Of a DNA stretch of 64,000 bases, positions 14,001 to 26,500 are shown piece after piece; the first letter of the stretch is position 1; each line of letters opens with the position of its first letter. The notes below the pieces were generated by a model. That model was not told the origin of the DNA. It made no database searches and worked only from the letters and a program-made list of their open reading frames with translations. The translations under genes were made by a program, and so were the position numbers. This DNA comes from Globodera rostochiensis. Lineage: Eukaryota; Nematoda; Chromadorea; Rhabditida; Heteroderidae. The stretch is taken from assembly GCA_018350325.1 (NCBI GenBank), contig JAEVLN010000003.1, positions 1,199,985 through 1,263,984 of the forward strand, given 5' to 3'.

Positions 14001-14385
14001 GAGGAAGAAGCGTGAAATGCATTTGGACAAAATCATCGATTGGAAGGAAATTGTCGATATTTATTACCAGGTGAGAAGCAAATCGATCGGGTCGAGATCA
14101 GTTGGAGAGGTGTTGATCAATTGGGTTGAACTCCCCGACTTCGAAGCCTCCGAGCTCGATATTTTTGAGCCTCACCCCGACTTGACGCCCCAAAGAACCC
14201 CGACCCCCGAAGTGTCGGGGAGTAGCCTTTTAACACGCCTATCAACCGAACAAATGCCGGCTTTTCGTTCACTTAATTATGCGTCCATTTCGTAGATGTC
14301 CGGCAAACGAAACCCGAGCGGCGCCAACGAGGAGGAGACCACGCCGTTGTTGTTGAGCGAACAGCTGAAGGACAAACTCGATTGA
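2018..14385 (+). CDS. trp-4: TRPN/NOMPC mechanosensitive channel (TRP-4 orthologue)
   Basis: Force-gated cation channel of mechanosensory neurons, tethered to microtubules through an ankyrin spring. About 30 exons. The N-terminal region (exons 2018-3700) is Ser/Gly-rich. From about 3848 to 11150 there are some 28 ankyrin repeats, with typical TPLHLAAQYGH-type cores (e.g. 8460, 8610, 10180, 10915). The linker LHSPAPIDTAVKLSSLYREM (11290-11350) leads into the membrane domain: S1 near 11980 (FAFFVLVCPPAWFYF), S2-S4 at 12115-12870, pore FFSLFGLVEP near 13110, S6 around 13240-13450 (INLLIAMMSDTYQRI), then the TRP box WKFGRA (13493). The tail has RYEENIDAFSMDGQQGRQSP and ends EQLKDKLD. It aligns almost without gaps to C. 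elegans TRP-4 as I remember it. Introns at 4166-4308 and 10442-10534 use GC donors. One intron holds a tRNA gene. The start at 2018 is the first ATG of the open N-terminal exon. Confidence 0.95.
6268..6339 (+). tRNA. tRNA-Trp (anticodon CCA)
   Basis: A full cloverleaf. The 7-bp acceptor stem GACTCCG/CGGGGTC has one T-G pair; the D-arm contains GGCGCAATGGTAGCGC; the anticodon loop is CTCCAGA with CCA; the T-arm holds GTTCAAGTC. The discriminator base is A at 6339. The sequence is nearly identical to the nuclear tRNA-Trp of C. elegans as I recall it. It lies inside an intron of the TRPN gene on the same strand, between the exon ending near 5970 and the one starting near 6718, and has its own T-rich pol III terminator downstream. 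Confidence 0.97.
6345..6360 (+). terminator. Pol III terminator of tRNA-Trp
   Basis: Two T-runs (seven and eight or more Ts) begin six bases after the tRNA end, the usual pol III stop signal. Confidence 0.75.
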
Positions 14386-15544
14386 GCCTCATTCAATCGC
14401 TTTCTTCATTTATGCGTTGATTATGATAAAGTTCAAGATTTATAACGAAAAAGGGACGACCCATCGCTGGCACAGTCCCCCCGGCAAATGCCCGATTTTT
14501 CGAGTTAACTCCCCTAATTATAAATGCTGATTAAATTGTTTAGAGAAAAGAAGCTATGTAAGTGACAGATGATCAAGTAGTCTCCGTTAAATCACTATTG
14601 CCTGTGTCGTTTTTCATTTTTTCTGTCTTTGTGGGCCCTTTTTATTTTTAACAATTTAAAAACTCACATAAATTTGTGCTTTTCTACTGGGACCAAATTT
14701 GTTTTTGGTTGGTTTCCAGCAGAAGAGTTACACAATGGTAGGCCTTCCGTCCGTTTTCTATGAAAAAATCAAACCCTACTATACCAAATTCTTTTGCGCG
14801 GTCGGGCGTCCCCGACCGCTTTCCAAAAATTGCATTTAGTTCCGACTAAATGCGGGTAAAACGCTCCAACGAAGGACCGAGAGGAAGCAACCAATGGGGG
14901 GATGGTCGTCAATTTATGGAATTGGTGAATATTTTTTTGTATGGGGTCTAAAACTCTAAAAATAAAAAGAGCAGACGAGTGCAGAGATAACGACAAAAAT
15001 AAGGAAATAGTGGGGGAAAAAGAGAGGAAAAGAGACGAGAGTAAAAGGTGAGAGAGGCAGAGAAATGTACAGTGTGACAGACAGCGAGAGCAAATGTCTA
15101 ACAATTCGACGGCTCTGAAAGTTCCTCGAGCCGGCAATCCTCGGGAATTGGGGGTCCCGAATTTAAAGTGCATATTTCTAGGGCAAAAATATGCGTAGAA
15201 CACGAATCCGAGTTCGGATTTTGCGTCAAAATACTTTTTAAGTCTCGTCGTTAATAATTTATTTAATTTTTGCGTTGATTTTTTTCTTTTTGGCAAAATG
15301 CTTAGTTCCAAATTTCAAAATTTCGGCCACCCCTCTCGTTTTCATTTCTTATTTATTTGTTGGTGACCGACGGGACCCAGAGCCGGGATTACCGATCCCG
15401 AATCTCGGGGTTTGGTGGGACCGGGAGTAGCATTATTTTAAAAAGAATAAAATTTCAATGTAATGCCAAATTCAGAGGCCTAAGCCTTCGAATTTTTGTT
15501 TGTAAATTTGCCTTTTACATAGGCCCAAAACTTTTTGTCGTCAC
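14386..15544. other. Intergenic, TRPN gene to SEC63
   Basis: About 1.15 kb between two genes on the same strand. It holds a perfect 9-bp hairpin GCGGTCGGG-CGTC-CCCGACCGC near 14798-14819 and a GAGA/purine-rich stretch at 14990-15075. A 180-codon open frame on the minus strand (14769-15311) has low-complexity Ser/Leu composition caused by the purine tract and is not accepted as a gene. Confidence 0.5.
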
Positions 15545-18500
15545 ATGGCCCGAGCTCAGTTCGAATATGACGAGGTCGGCAACACATTTTACTATGTGAT
15601 CGTGTCCTTCTTCGCGGTGATTCTGTTCCCGCTCACCCATTTCCTGTGGCCATCTCTACGTGCGTTTTAAAATTCATTTAAAAAAGGGCTTGATTTAAGG
15701 GGGGGGGGATACAAACCGAAGTATTTATTATTACCTTTTAATTTTCTAAGAGTTTCGGCTGAAAAAAACGGCTTAATCTTTCCTTCAAATAAATATTTTT
15801 TGTAATAAAACCCGTTTTCAAGGACGGCCTTTTCTGGTTTTTGGTATTATTATTATTAAAACAAAACCTTTAAGAATTAAAAATGTTTCATGATGAGATT
15901 TTTTTTCTTAATTTTAGCCAAGCGGACGGAAGTGCTGAAGCGAGGCTGTCGCTGCGAAGGCGACTTGGTCAAGCGGTTCCAGAAAGAGCAGATAAAGCCA
16001 TGGGAAAAGGCCAAATGCGCCATCAAAGGTTTTTTCGAATAAATTTCTGCAAAAAAAAAACATTTTATTTTTTAAGGCCTTGTTCTCGTCGTTTTGTGGG
16101 TGTTGTTCATTTTGGTGGCCTACAAAGTTTCGCAGTTGGAACAGACATTTGAGGAGTTCGTTTTCTTTGAATTTTTTTTCAAAAATGCTTAAAATGAAAT
16201 TTTAGATATGACCCGTACAAAATTCTCCAGCTTGACGTGGTATGATGGGGCTTTAGACCCGCAAAATAGGAATTTTATATTTGTATCCAATTTGGTCGAG
16301 TCGAACCCCCCGAACATCGGAGCATTTTTGGGTTTGGTTCGATGTTCGGCGAAATTGACATTAAATTTGTAGTATATTCTACAACCACGAAACACACCAT
16401 TCGAATTTATTAAAATTTCTTATGGGACAACCACTATTTTTTTTTTGTTACCAAAAAGGACTCCGACGTCGGCGAGATCAAGAAGAAGTACCGGGAGCTG
16501 AGCAAGCAACACCACCCGGACAAAGGCGGCGACCCAACGACTTTCGACTCCATCGTCAAGGCGTACAAAGCCTTGACGGACGAGGAGTCGCGCGAGAATT
16601 GGCGCCTCTACGGCAACCCGGACGGACCAAAAGGTTTCTTTATCGAATTTTACATAAAATAAAGGAAAAACGCCTCGAAAGCATTTGGGCTAAATGTTGG
16701 AAATTTTAAAATTCTCTACTTTTTGTTGTGAGTTTTGATTTTATTCATGACAAATTTTGGGTAAGATTAAAAAACAATTTTTTTGTCAGCCACAACCTTT
16801 GGAATTGCACTTCCCAAATGGATCGTCAGCGAGCAGTACGGCGGTTGGGTGCTCGGCTTTTATGCGCTCATTTTTATGATCATTTTGCCCGTGGCGGTGG
16901 TGCGTTTTTTAGTTTTTTAGGGAATGAAATTTAAAAATTAATTTTCCTTAGATTTTATTAATTTTTTAAGCTTCAGAGGTACTGAAGACTGGCCTGGCTA
17001 ATCAATTCGATTGTTCTAAGCTTCATTTCACCGTTTTCAGGGATTCTGGTGGTACAACTCGATCAAGTACAGTGCGGACAAGGTGCTGCTGGAGACCACC
17101 CGACTCTACTACTACTTCTTGCACAAGACGCCCACCATGGAGATCAACAGTCAGTGAGGGGGGTGGCGTGGGGTCTGGGCTAAATCGATTAAAATTGCGC
17201 CGATCACTCTGATCACTTGTAAGGGATTGAGCAGGACCCTACTAAAGTTGCCTCATTTATCACCGCATCCCCCCCCCAACATCAGGGATCATCATGGTGT
17301 TGGCCGGCTCGTTCGAGTTCTGGAAAAAGTTCAATGCGGATGTGGTGGAGCGTGAAACGGATGACGTGGAAGTGCCGCGCGTGATGAAGGAGCTGCGCAA
17401 CCTGGGCGAGAACAAGAAGGAGAATCCGTTCTGCCACCCGTGGAGCATCAAAGCACGCGCGCTCATTCACGCGCACTTGACGCGTGTGCCGCTTCAATCC
17501 ACGCGGTTGGAGACAGGTTGGAGGGCGGGGGGGGGGAGGGGAATGGGAGGGTTTTATTTGTTATTTTGTCCAGACCAGGCCTACATTGTCAGTCGTTCGC
17601 TGCAGTTGACCGAAGAGTTGTTGCGCGTTCTCATCCAAATGGTGCAAATACCGATGGGTCCTCGCCAGCCGACGGTGGAGACGTTGGAAAGTGCGTTGCG
17701 CGTCTTCCCGATGATGGTGCAGGCGTTGTGGCCACGGAACAGCGGCTTGCTGCAACTGCCGCACGTTCGCGAGCAGAACATTTCCTACTTGCGCAAGGTG
17801 TGATTTTGGAAATTATTAAAATATATTCATGCACAGGTGTTTGGGGGAAAATTGAATTTAATGGGTTTTGGGAGCGTTCATTTACATACACATGAAGTTT
17901 GGTTCAACTACTCAAATTTATGATCGAAATTTTAGAACCGGGTGATAACATGTCAAGACATGGCCCGGCTTAACGAGTTCCGACGCAGGTCATTGCTGAA
18001 CACAATTACCTCCGACCAATATGAAGACGTACGTTTTTTTTAAATTTTGTATTTAAATTTGTTTTATTTTGTAAAATTTTTTTTTAATCTTTTCTGGTTA
18101 AATACGTGTGATGAAAAGGCACAAGTTTTGCCGTTTAAGATTATTTACGTGCTCGGTATGATGCCAAGGCTGGAGTTTGACACGCGCGTTGAGGTCCAGG
18201 GCGAGGATGACAAGGAAACGGTCACTGTCGGCTCCGTTGTCACTTTGAAGGTATAACAAATTCCTTTTTTCTTGTTTTAATTTGTTAGACCGTTTAAGCT
18301 TTACAAATTTGAATAAAATCACAAAAATTTGATTCCCTCTCCAAAAAGGTGACGCTTCGGCGTTTCCCGTTGCTGGACGCGGACAAGCGGCGGCAGGAAA
18401 TAGCCGAAGGGCCAAAGAGTGTGTCAGACAGCAAAGCGTTGGCGATGGACAACGGCGGCGGGCTGACGAGGAGGGCGATGGGGGCAACGGCAGCAACAAC

Positions 18501-19855
18501 GACAGAGAAAGAGAGTGAGGAGAGAGACGGAGAGGAACAGCAACAGACGAACAGCAGCAACAAGCGCAAGGTGTGGGAGAAGCAACCGAAGAAGAAGGCG
18601 AAGAAGGGCGGCAAACAGGTGCAAAAGGTGAATAAATTTTAAAAAATTTTAGAAATTTCCGCAAATTTTTTTTGGGAATTCGAATTTCTGAAATTATTGG
18701 ACTTTATTCTCCGTTTGTTGTGTATTTTTTCAACAATTTTCAGCCAAAAAAACGATCAGCAGCTGCCATCGTCCCATCTACAGCCGTTGTTGATCCATCG
18801 TCGACGGCCGATAACGCTCAGCAGCAGCCGGACAACACTGCCGCGCCGTCACCACCGGACACGCCGAGGAAGAAGCGGACAGCAGCAGCGGCGGCATCAT
18901 CGTCAGCGAGTGCGGGCGGTGCCGCGGACAACAACACGGACACCAGCGGTGACGAAGACGGGGGCGGCGAGTCGGACAACAGCGATGACGCCGGCGGTAA
19001 TGGTGAGGGGGCCACGGATGCGGAGGAGGGACAGGCCGATGATGGCGGTCGGCAGCAGCAGGCGCGTTTCTGATTTAGTGAAATATAAAACTTTATAATT
19101 AAATTAAAGGATGGTGAGGAGGACAACGGAAGCAGTGCCGACGATGATGGTGATGGCCGTCAGTGGAATGAAAATGAGGAGGACGATGACATGGACGAGG
19201 ATGGACTGATACGGAAACCGGACATGCTGTTGGACACCGAGCCCGTCAACCATCACGAGGCTGGTCGAAGAAAAAAAAACAATTTTTTGACCGAAAGAGA
19301 GGCTGTCGCGAGATGTTTTTATAGAATTTTGACGAAATTTTCTTTAAATTATTTTTATTTCATCATTTTGATGTCCGACCACAGGTTCACTGTCCGCACT
19401 TCCCGGGCGACAAGTTCGAATGGTGGTACCTGTACTTGGTGGAGCGCAAAACGCGACGTTTGATCACCATGGTACAGCCGTGCAAAACTCTTGATCAGGA
19501 GAAAACGGTGCGTCGATCATTTCCGTTTTTCTCAAAAGTTCGATTCCCCGGCACAGGTGGAGCTGCGCTTCTCTGCCCCGCCTCAAAAGGGCAACTACTA
19601 CTACACGCTGCACATCCGTTCCGACTCCTACATGGACATGGACTACTCGCTGGACATTAAGGTCGTCTTTTGTTACGTCCATTGACAATAATGTTCACAA
19701 ATTATTTATTTATTTATCAGATGGAGGTCCATCCGGCACGCGAACCGCCCCCCGTCAAGTACGAGGACACGGAGGAGGAGGCGGAAGGGGACAAGGACGA
19801 GCCGGAGTCGACGGATGAATACACCGAGGGCACTGACTCGGAGTCGGAAGACTGA
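15545..19855 (+). CDS. SEC63: SEC63 homologue, ER translocon J-domain protein
   Basis: Recruits and activates lumenal Hsp70 (BiP) at the Sec61 channel during import into the ER. The start MARAQFEYDEVGNTFYYV leads directly into TM1. A second TM (VVLWVLFILVAYKVSQ, near 16090) precedes the J domain with the catalytic HPD tripeptide (HHPDKGG, near 16512-16532). TM3 is at 16845-17060. Two Sec63/Brl segments follow: one from 17285 to about 18250, and a C-terminal one from 19385 (FEWWYLYLVERKTRRLI) to about 19735. They are separated by a long insert (18350-19260) rich in Lys, then Ser/Ala, then Asp/Glu. The tail ends in an acidic run (DSESED), as in other SEC63 proteins where it binds Sec62. The low-complexity insert is longer than I would expect; the C. 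elegans counterpart is dnj-29. Confidence 0.93.
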
Positions 19856-20516
19856 TCGTGGTGATTTGATTCATTTCGTCGTATTGAATGTGATTGTAAT
19901 TTAACTTGGACATAATGCCAAACACAGAGGGGCATTGATTGCCTGGGGGCTCCTTTCTTTTCTTTTCTTCACCTAAATTGGTCTGTCGACCGGGTTTTTG
20001 TGCTTTCACACCTTCTGCTGCTGATTCCAAAATTTTATTTTATTTTTTGTGTTCTGTCGTTTATATTCTCGAGACACTCTAAAATTACAGCAACAACAAA
20101 ATTTGTCTAAAATCATCCCTTCAATGCTCCCTGCTGCTGCTGTTATTCGACTTTTATTTGCTTGAGCCGCTGTTAATTAAATTGTTTATAAACTTTAAGA
20201 ATGCAACAAAAAAAAAATTAATGACTTGGGCCCCTCAGAATTTAATGGTTTTTGCCGTGAAGGAAAAGCAATTTCCGCAAACAAAATTCGCCTCGAAATT
20301 AGCCGTTTCTGCAGTCCAATTTGGTGTTCATTTTTCTGAACACTTTCGGTTTTTGTGCCATTTAATTTTCGGAGGCGGGGGGGGGGGGTTGAAAGCGCTT
20401 CGGGGGATTATTATTATTAGGGTTTATCCATCACCGGACTCAATGAATGGGGGCGGGAGCAAATGAATGTTCGAGAGTCTCGGCAATTAACTCTCGAACA
20501 TCAAAAAGAACATCGG
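19856..20516. other. Intergenic between convergent SEC63 and cadherin genes
   Basis: 660 bp between two convergent stop codons, so it should hold both 3' UTRs. It is AT-rich with pyrimidine tracts and a run of Gs at 20377-20389. No open frame or RNA structure stands out. Confidence 0.5.
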
Positions 20517-23500
20517 TCACAAGTTGAGCTTCATCTCTTGCACGGCGTAATAATCTGTTGACGGTTGCGCCGATTGGTAAATTCCGTCCGACGACAGCGG
20601 CGGCGCCGGGGGTAGCGGCCGTTTCCTGACACGCAAAAGCATTTTGGCACTTTAAACCCCCCCCCCCCGGCATTTACCAAATTTCCGCGTATTTTTGCGG
20701 CATAAAAGGCATAGAATGTGCCGGCGGAGGCGATGGAAAAGCCCCGGGCACAACGAAATGCGCGGAGGGATTGCCAATGCCATTGTTGACGGAATGGTTA
20801 TCGGCGCATGAACTATTGGGAAATAGCTAACAATCTTTTGAAATAATCTGTCTGATCTGATCTGATCAGGGCAGTCTTCTAAAATGGTTTGAGACCTGCC
20901 ACCTGATCCAATTTTGTAGGGTCAGCTACGGCCAGAATGGATGAATCTTGGGGTCAAATATTTTGATCATCCTATTTGGGATCAGCTAACAGAACACAGA
21001 TCAGTTCAGTCAATTTGTGCAATTAGCCCACTCGGCGTGCGCGGACGCGTCGCGGATGGTGTCAGCCGCGTGCGCAAGCCGCTTCTCCGCCTGAAAGCGT
21101 TGCCGATGCTGGCACAACAGCACGCCAATTGTTGTGCACACAGCGCACAACAAAGCGCCAAAAATCAGTGTCAACGACAGTAAAAGTTGGCTGCCGGTTG
21201 GATGCGCGACGGCGGGTGCCGAGCTTGGACCGCCCAAAAACTCGGGTCCGACCCTTCTTGGTTCGTCGACGGATGCCATGAACAGATTCTGGTTTTTGAG
21301 AGATTCGAGGATTTAGCATATTTTCACTCCCATGGCCCCACCTGTTCAAAGCCGTCCATGCCCTCCACTCCGTCGGCGTTGCGCAGTGTACGCTCCAACG
21401 CGTCGAATGGCACAATGCGCGTGCCGTTCACAAAGCAGACCTGCAGCACCGCAGCGTTCGCCTGCAGCTCGCCGGGGACGCCACGCATGCCGGGCCGATA
21501 GCGCAGCGCATGCAGAACCGCGCGCGCGGGACGCGTGCGTGCCGAAAGTGCGCTAAATTTGTTTTTGAATGCCGTGTTCATTCATTCTTTTTATCAACAT
21601 AATACGTGAGGAATGCCGAAAGTGCGGTTGCGTCCAATTCCACGGGGCTTCGGGCGATCAGCACCGACACAATGTCCGGTTCGTCGCAGACCCATACCTT
21701 AAAAAAACATTTTGAATTTTGCGTTTAATTCCTTGGCATTACGTTCACTGTGGCGTTGTGCTGGTTCCGCTGGCGTCGTTCGACGTCCTCGTCCTCGCCG
21801 TCTTCTGCGCCCAGCTCCAGTCGGAAGAGCGCCCCAGGCGAGCTGTCCACTGGCGTGCGCAACAAAATTTTGCCCGAGGCGACAGCGTCGAGCGCAAACG
21901 CGAGCTCAGGTGGCCTAATTGGACGCGTGACGCGCTCATTAAGGAAGTGACACGAGAGCAGGCGGATGGAAGGTGCGCCTTAATCGAATTCATGGAGCCA
22001 AACGGAGCAACTCCAGCCGGAGCCGGAGCAGCGGGTTACCCGAATCCCCGGTTTTTGACACGACATTTTCACTACCCGCTAAACCCGGGGACCCTACCGT
22101 ATCCCTAAAAAAGAGAGGCGTGGCCAACGCCTATTGGCTTGTGTCCTATTGGTTCACCCACTTTCTGCGCTCGCGTCTGCGTCCCGCGCAATGACCTGCC
22201 CGACTACAGTACCCACAGGCGCGTTTCGCTCTAACACAAAATCGTAGACGGACTGGTCGAAAACGGGCGCATTGTCATTGCTAAAGAAGGTGCAGAAAAA
22301 GAGGTTTAAGAAACCCTTTTTAAGCGAAAAACAAAATTAATCAAAATTAAATTGTGCAACTTTTTATTTTATTATATTCTTTTTTTCTCGAAAAAACTGA
22401 CACGTCGTGTATTCGAAGCTGCACATTCAATTCCGCGCCTTGACCACCGCCTTCGCTCTCGGCTTTAACCGAAAAATTCAAAATTGCCAAATTCTGAATC
22501 AAATTTCTGTTCATCGACAACGCTTCAAAGTCCAGCGCGTGCAACGTACGCAACTAAAAAAATTGTTTTTTCTTCGTTACCTTTCTTAATAATCTACTTT
22601 TGTTTAATTTTAAAAAAACATTGCGAGGAGGTCGAGAGTCTCGACTCGACTTGACTCACTTCGCCACTGCGCGCATTGACCTCCACCAGTGCCTTCACTT
22701 GATCATTAGCCTCGAGGCGATACCGTACCCCGCCCGAGGGTACGGCACGAACAGTGGTTAGACTGCTTCCGGCGGGCACGCCTTCGTCAATGTCCAGCTG
22801 TAGCGGCACGAGCACACCAGCAAATCGCAGTGGAACAGGCGGTTGCTTTGGACGCCGAATCTACAGTGTTAATATTGATTTAAATACAGTATACACTACA
22901 ATTAATATATTAATTGCCCGATTTAATGATCCGCCCAATGCTTTACCAGCAATTGGATGCCGTGCCGCGCTTGAAAGGCTCCGCTACGCACTTCAACAAG
23001 AAGCATTATTTGCCGCTCATCGCGCCCATCAGCAGCGGCGGCGGCGGCACGTGCATGCACGGAAAGCAAGCCCGTGGTCGGCTCCACACGGATAAGCGCT
23101 TCGAGTTGCTGCTGCTGGTCAGCATCATCGCCTGCACGCCTCAAGCTAAACTGCAGCGGACTGCAGTTGCGTGCTGCGGAATCCGCAAACTCTGCGCTAA
23201 GTGCGCCTGCGAATTGATTGCGTTTTGCCTTTCATGTGAAACGAGGAGACTGTTTAATAATTTACCTGCCGGAAGCCATGGCGCGTCGTCCGGAAGTTGC
23301 CGGAGGACATCCTGAACATATCCGACTTATGCGATCCTGATCATCTTATCCAAAATTAATCCTGATCATCTTATCCAAACTTATGCAGTCTTGATCATCG
23401 TACAAAACGACCTATTCAGGTCATTTTCAATATCTAATCATCTTAACAAATTTATCTGATCTTATATAAAATTGAAAAGCACATCTGACCCCGACCATCT

Positions 23501-26500
23501 TTGATTAATTGCGAATTCTAATCCCGATCAGGACCAATCATTTGATCACCTGTTCAACAGTGAAACGCAACGGCTGAGAGCGTTTAAAACGAGGCTGGCA
23601 CGGAGCGGCTGACTCTAACCGGATGGAAAAGTGTCCAATTTCCTGAAAATAATTTGCCAAATGTGTCCCTAATCTATTTTCCAATTTTGACCGTATCATT
23701 ATTTTTGTGCAATATTCTGACGTCAATGGGACCATCGGAAATGCCTTTCAGAGGACGCGCCGTTCGAACAACAATTGAATTGGCGCGTCGTTCCAACGCC
23801 AAAATTGGCACAGTGCTGCCGTTTGTCGCATCAAAATTCGGCACCGTTTGAAGTCGGAAATGGTCGAGCCGAGGCGCGACGGCAAAGTCCAACGAGCACA
23901 GAAAAGAACCTGTGCAAGCAAACTTAATACAAAAACAAATAATAACAAAATAATTTAAAAATTTCATAATTTATATTTCTCTAATTAAAATATAAATGCT
24001 AACGCTAATTATTGCCTGCGGGGATTGTTTCCGGCAGTGCCAGAGGCGATTTGGGCAAGGGAGGCGATGAGGGCAAAGGCATTTGCCGACTGTTGCCGGT
24101 CGTCTCCCAATTGGGCAACCAAAAATGCACCTGAGGGTGGATTTTTTGCAAATTTTATCAGAATTCTTCCGGAATTTTTAAAAGCCCCCAAGGGGTTTAT
24201 TGAAATTAATTTTCCCTTAATTTGCATAACCTACCGGCACATGAACAACGCGGTCGCAATTCGATGCGCGGACGAACAGCTCCACCGGATGGTCGGGTCG
24301 GAAAATTCGTGTAAAGTTTCGATTTGAAACATCCGAAGCTCTGAAGAAGCCGTCGCCCAAAGTGATGGCACCCTGAAAACACATTCAAAAATCCGCCAAT
24401 AAATATTATGCCAAAAATCGACGAATTAAATGGTTTTTAGACAATTTGTGCCGTTTTTCATTTTAAGTTTTCCGATTGCCCTCACATTATTGGCATTGAT
24501 TTGCAGAATTTGTGTTGAAACAAATTCGTTCGGCAAAAGTTCGAATTTGGTGGAGGAGTTCAGACAGCCCGGCCCCAATCTGCCCAACTCCATGCCGGGT
24601 CGAATTTCCTAAATTTTCAAAGCAAAACATTTTTTTGGAAGGAATTTTTGCACACATTCTGATCGATGTCGTCGCCGATTGGATCGAGTTTGTTGGAAAA
24701 TTCCAAATTTTCGCCAAACTTTGGACTTTTCGTGACTTCCAATTGGAACGGAATGCTTTCGACTTCGTGTCCATATTGAACTTGAACGCGCAATTGGAAC
24801 TTTCCGGCGAGGCCCCGAAGCTGTCGCGTGGTGAAAAGATGGCCTAACAAATGAAAAAAGGGTTCTTTATATTTACGTGGGGCTGCGACCCCCGCGGGGT
24901 TCCCGACGACTAATTTTAAATAAACGGTCATTTAAATAAATCGTTTTTTAAATAATAATTTTTAAAAAATCAATTTTGACAGCTTTAACAATTTTAACCA
25001 AATTTTCTCAAATTGTAAAAGCTCCAGGTTAATTGAAAATATTAGAACTTATTTTAAATAAATTAAATAAATTTTAAAAAATTGCCGGAGTCTTTGCCGA
25101 TGGCAAAATGACGGAAATTTGTGAAAAGTGAAAAATTTAGCGCCGGAGGGCGCGGAAGGGCCAGCCCAAATGTTTGGACGAGAGCATTGGCCGGGAAAGA
25201 ATCGTTGAGCTAAAATAATTTGTAATATTTCTTACAGTTTCCTAAAGTTATGTTTTAACATGCCAAACAGAAAACGTTAATTTCCCCAATTAAGAGTAAT
25301 TACAGTAATCCGTTCGGGAAAATTGCTTCCGGCGATTGCCCTCCTCAGAGTGAACGGCTCGGAAACGGAGGAGCCCGTCTCGACGGAAGAATCATTCTCG
25401 GCCACAAATTTGATCAACAGAACGGCTATTTATAGCAAACAAATGCTTCAAATGACCGATCAAATTCCTTTTCACTACCGTAATCGTTGGGCTCCACGGG
25501 ATGGGCGTCGTCATGTGCGGAGATGTTTAGCACCGCCTCGGACATTGTTTGCGCCGCCGTTCGATCTATGCGAACAGTGTACGCGTCGCCGTCTTGCGGC
25601 GTCTGCGACACGCTGAATGCACGCGTGCAGTCATCCGCACGCATGTGCAAGCCAAATCGATCGCGGCAAGCGCTGCTCGTTGCGTCAATGGCGTAGGAAA
25701 GGCGCGCGTTCGCGTCCGCTATAATTTTAGCGGTTAAAGACAAATTGTGAACTTTTCTTAACAGAAGCGCGAGCAGTACAAGAAGCAAATGTTCGAATCA
25801 AATCACAACTTTGACACTTACGGTCGCGCGCCGCGGGCAATGCGAGTGCAACATCCGCCGCTGCAGCAGGAACACGCGCCTGCAGTACACGACGGAATGC
25901 AAGCGGAAAATGTGCAGGCTGCGAGTCCGTTCCGGCAACAAGTGCGTGCACAATCGCTGTGTCCACGCGGTCGTTGGGGTCGCCGCGCTGCCTGAGCAAA
26001 ACCTTTATTGAAAATTTAAAATTGACTTTATATTAAATTATTCTTCACTTTAAGGGCAAAGTCACGAGAAAATTGTCCAATTGCTCCGGTGTAAAGAAGC
26101 AAATTTGAGTTGTCGCCGAAGGCGAAATGCCCCGCGCCCCCCTCGGCGACTACAAAATGTGTGCCGTTCCGCTGCAAAAGCTCAAAATTTAATTTTATTT
26201 ATTTGATAATTCAAATTCAAATTAAATATATTAAGAATTTACCGCAGTTTGTGTTACATCAATGGTGCCGACAGCAATGCCCCCGGGCGTTATTTTGTTG
26301 AGAAATGGATCGATCGCAAATGCATAGATCGGCTAAATTAAAGGTTATCAACATTAATCAAAACAAAGCTCCCCCCCCCCTCCCTCATAACGAAAAGTGG
26401 CACCTTCTCAAAGCGTACTTCCGGGTCCTCCGCGTGAACTTTGTTTCCAAAATTGTTTGCCTCCGACGTTCGGTTTTCGGGTGCCAATTCAATTTGAATG

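Noticed and set aside
14769..15311. 180-codon minus-strand frame between TRPN and SEC63 genes
   Set aside because: Caused by a purine tract, low complexity (Ser/Leu), no splice context and no recognisable domain.
18098..18664. 188-codon minus-strand frame
   Set aside because: Opposite the Lys/Ser-rich insert of SEC63, whose exons continue in frame on the plus strand.
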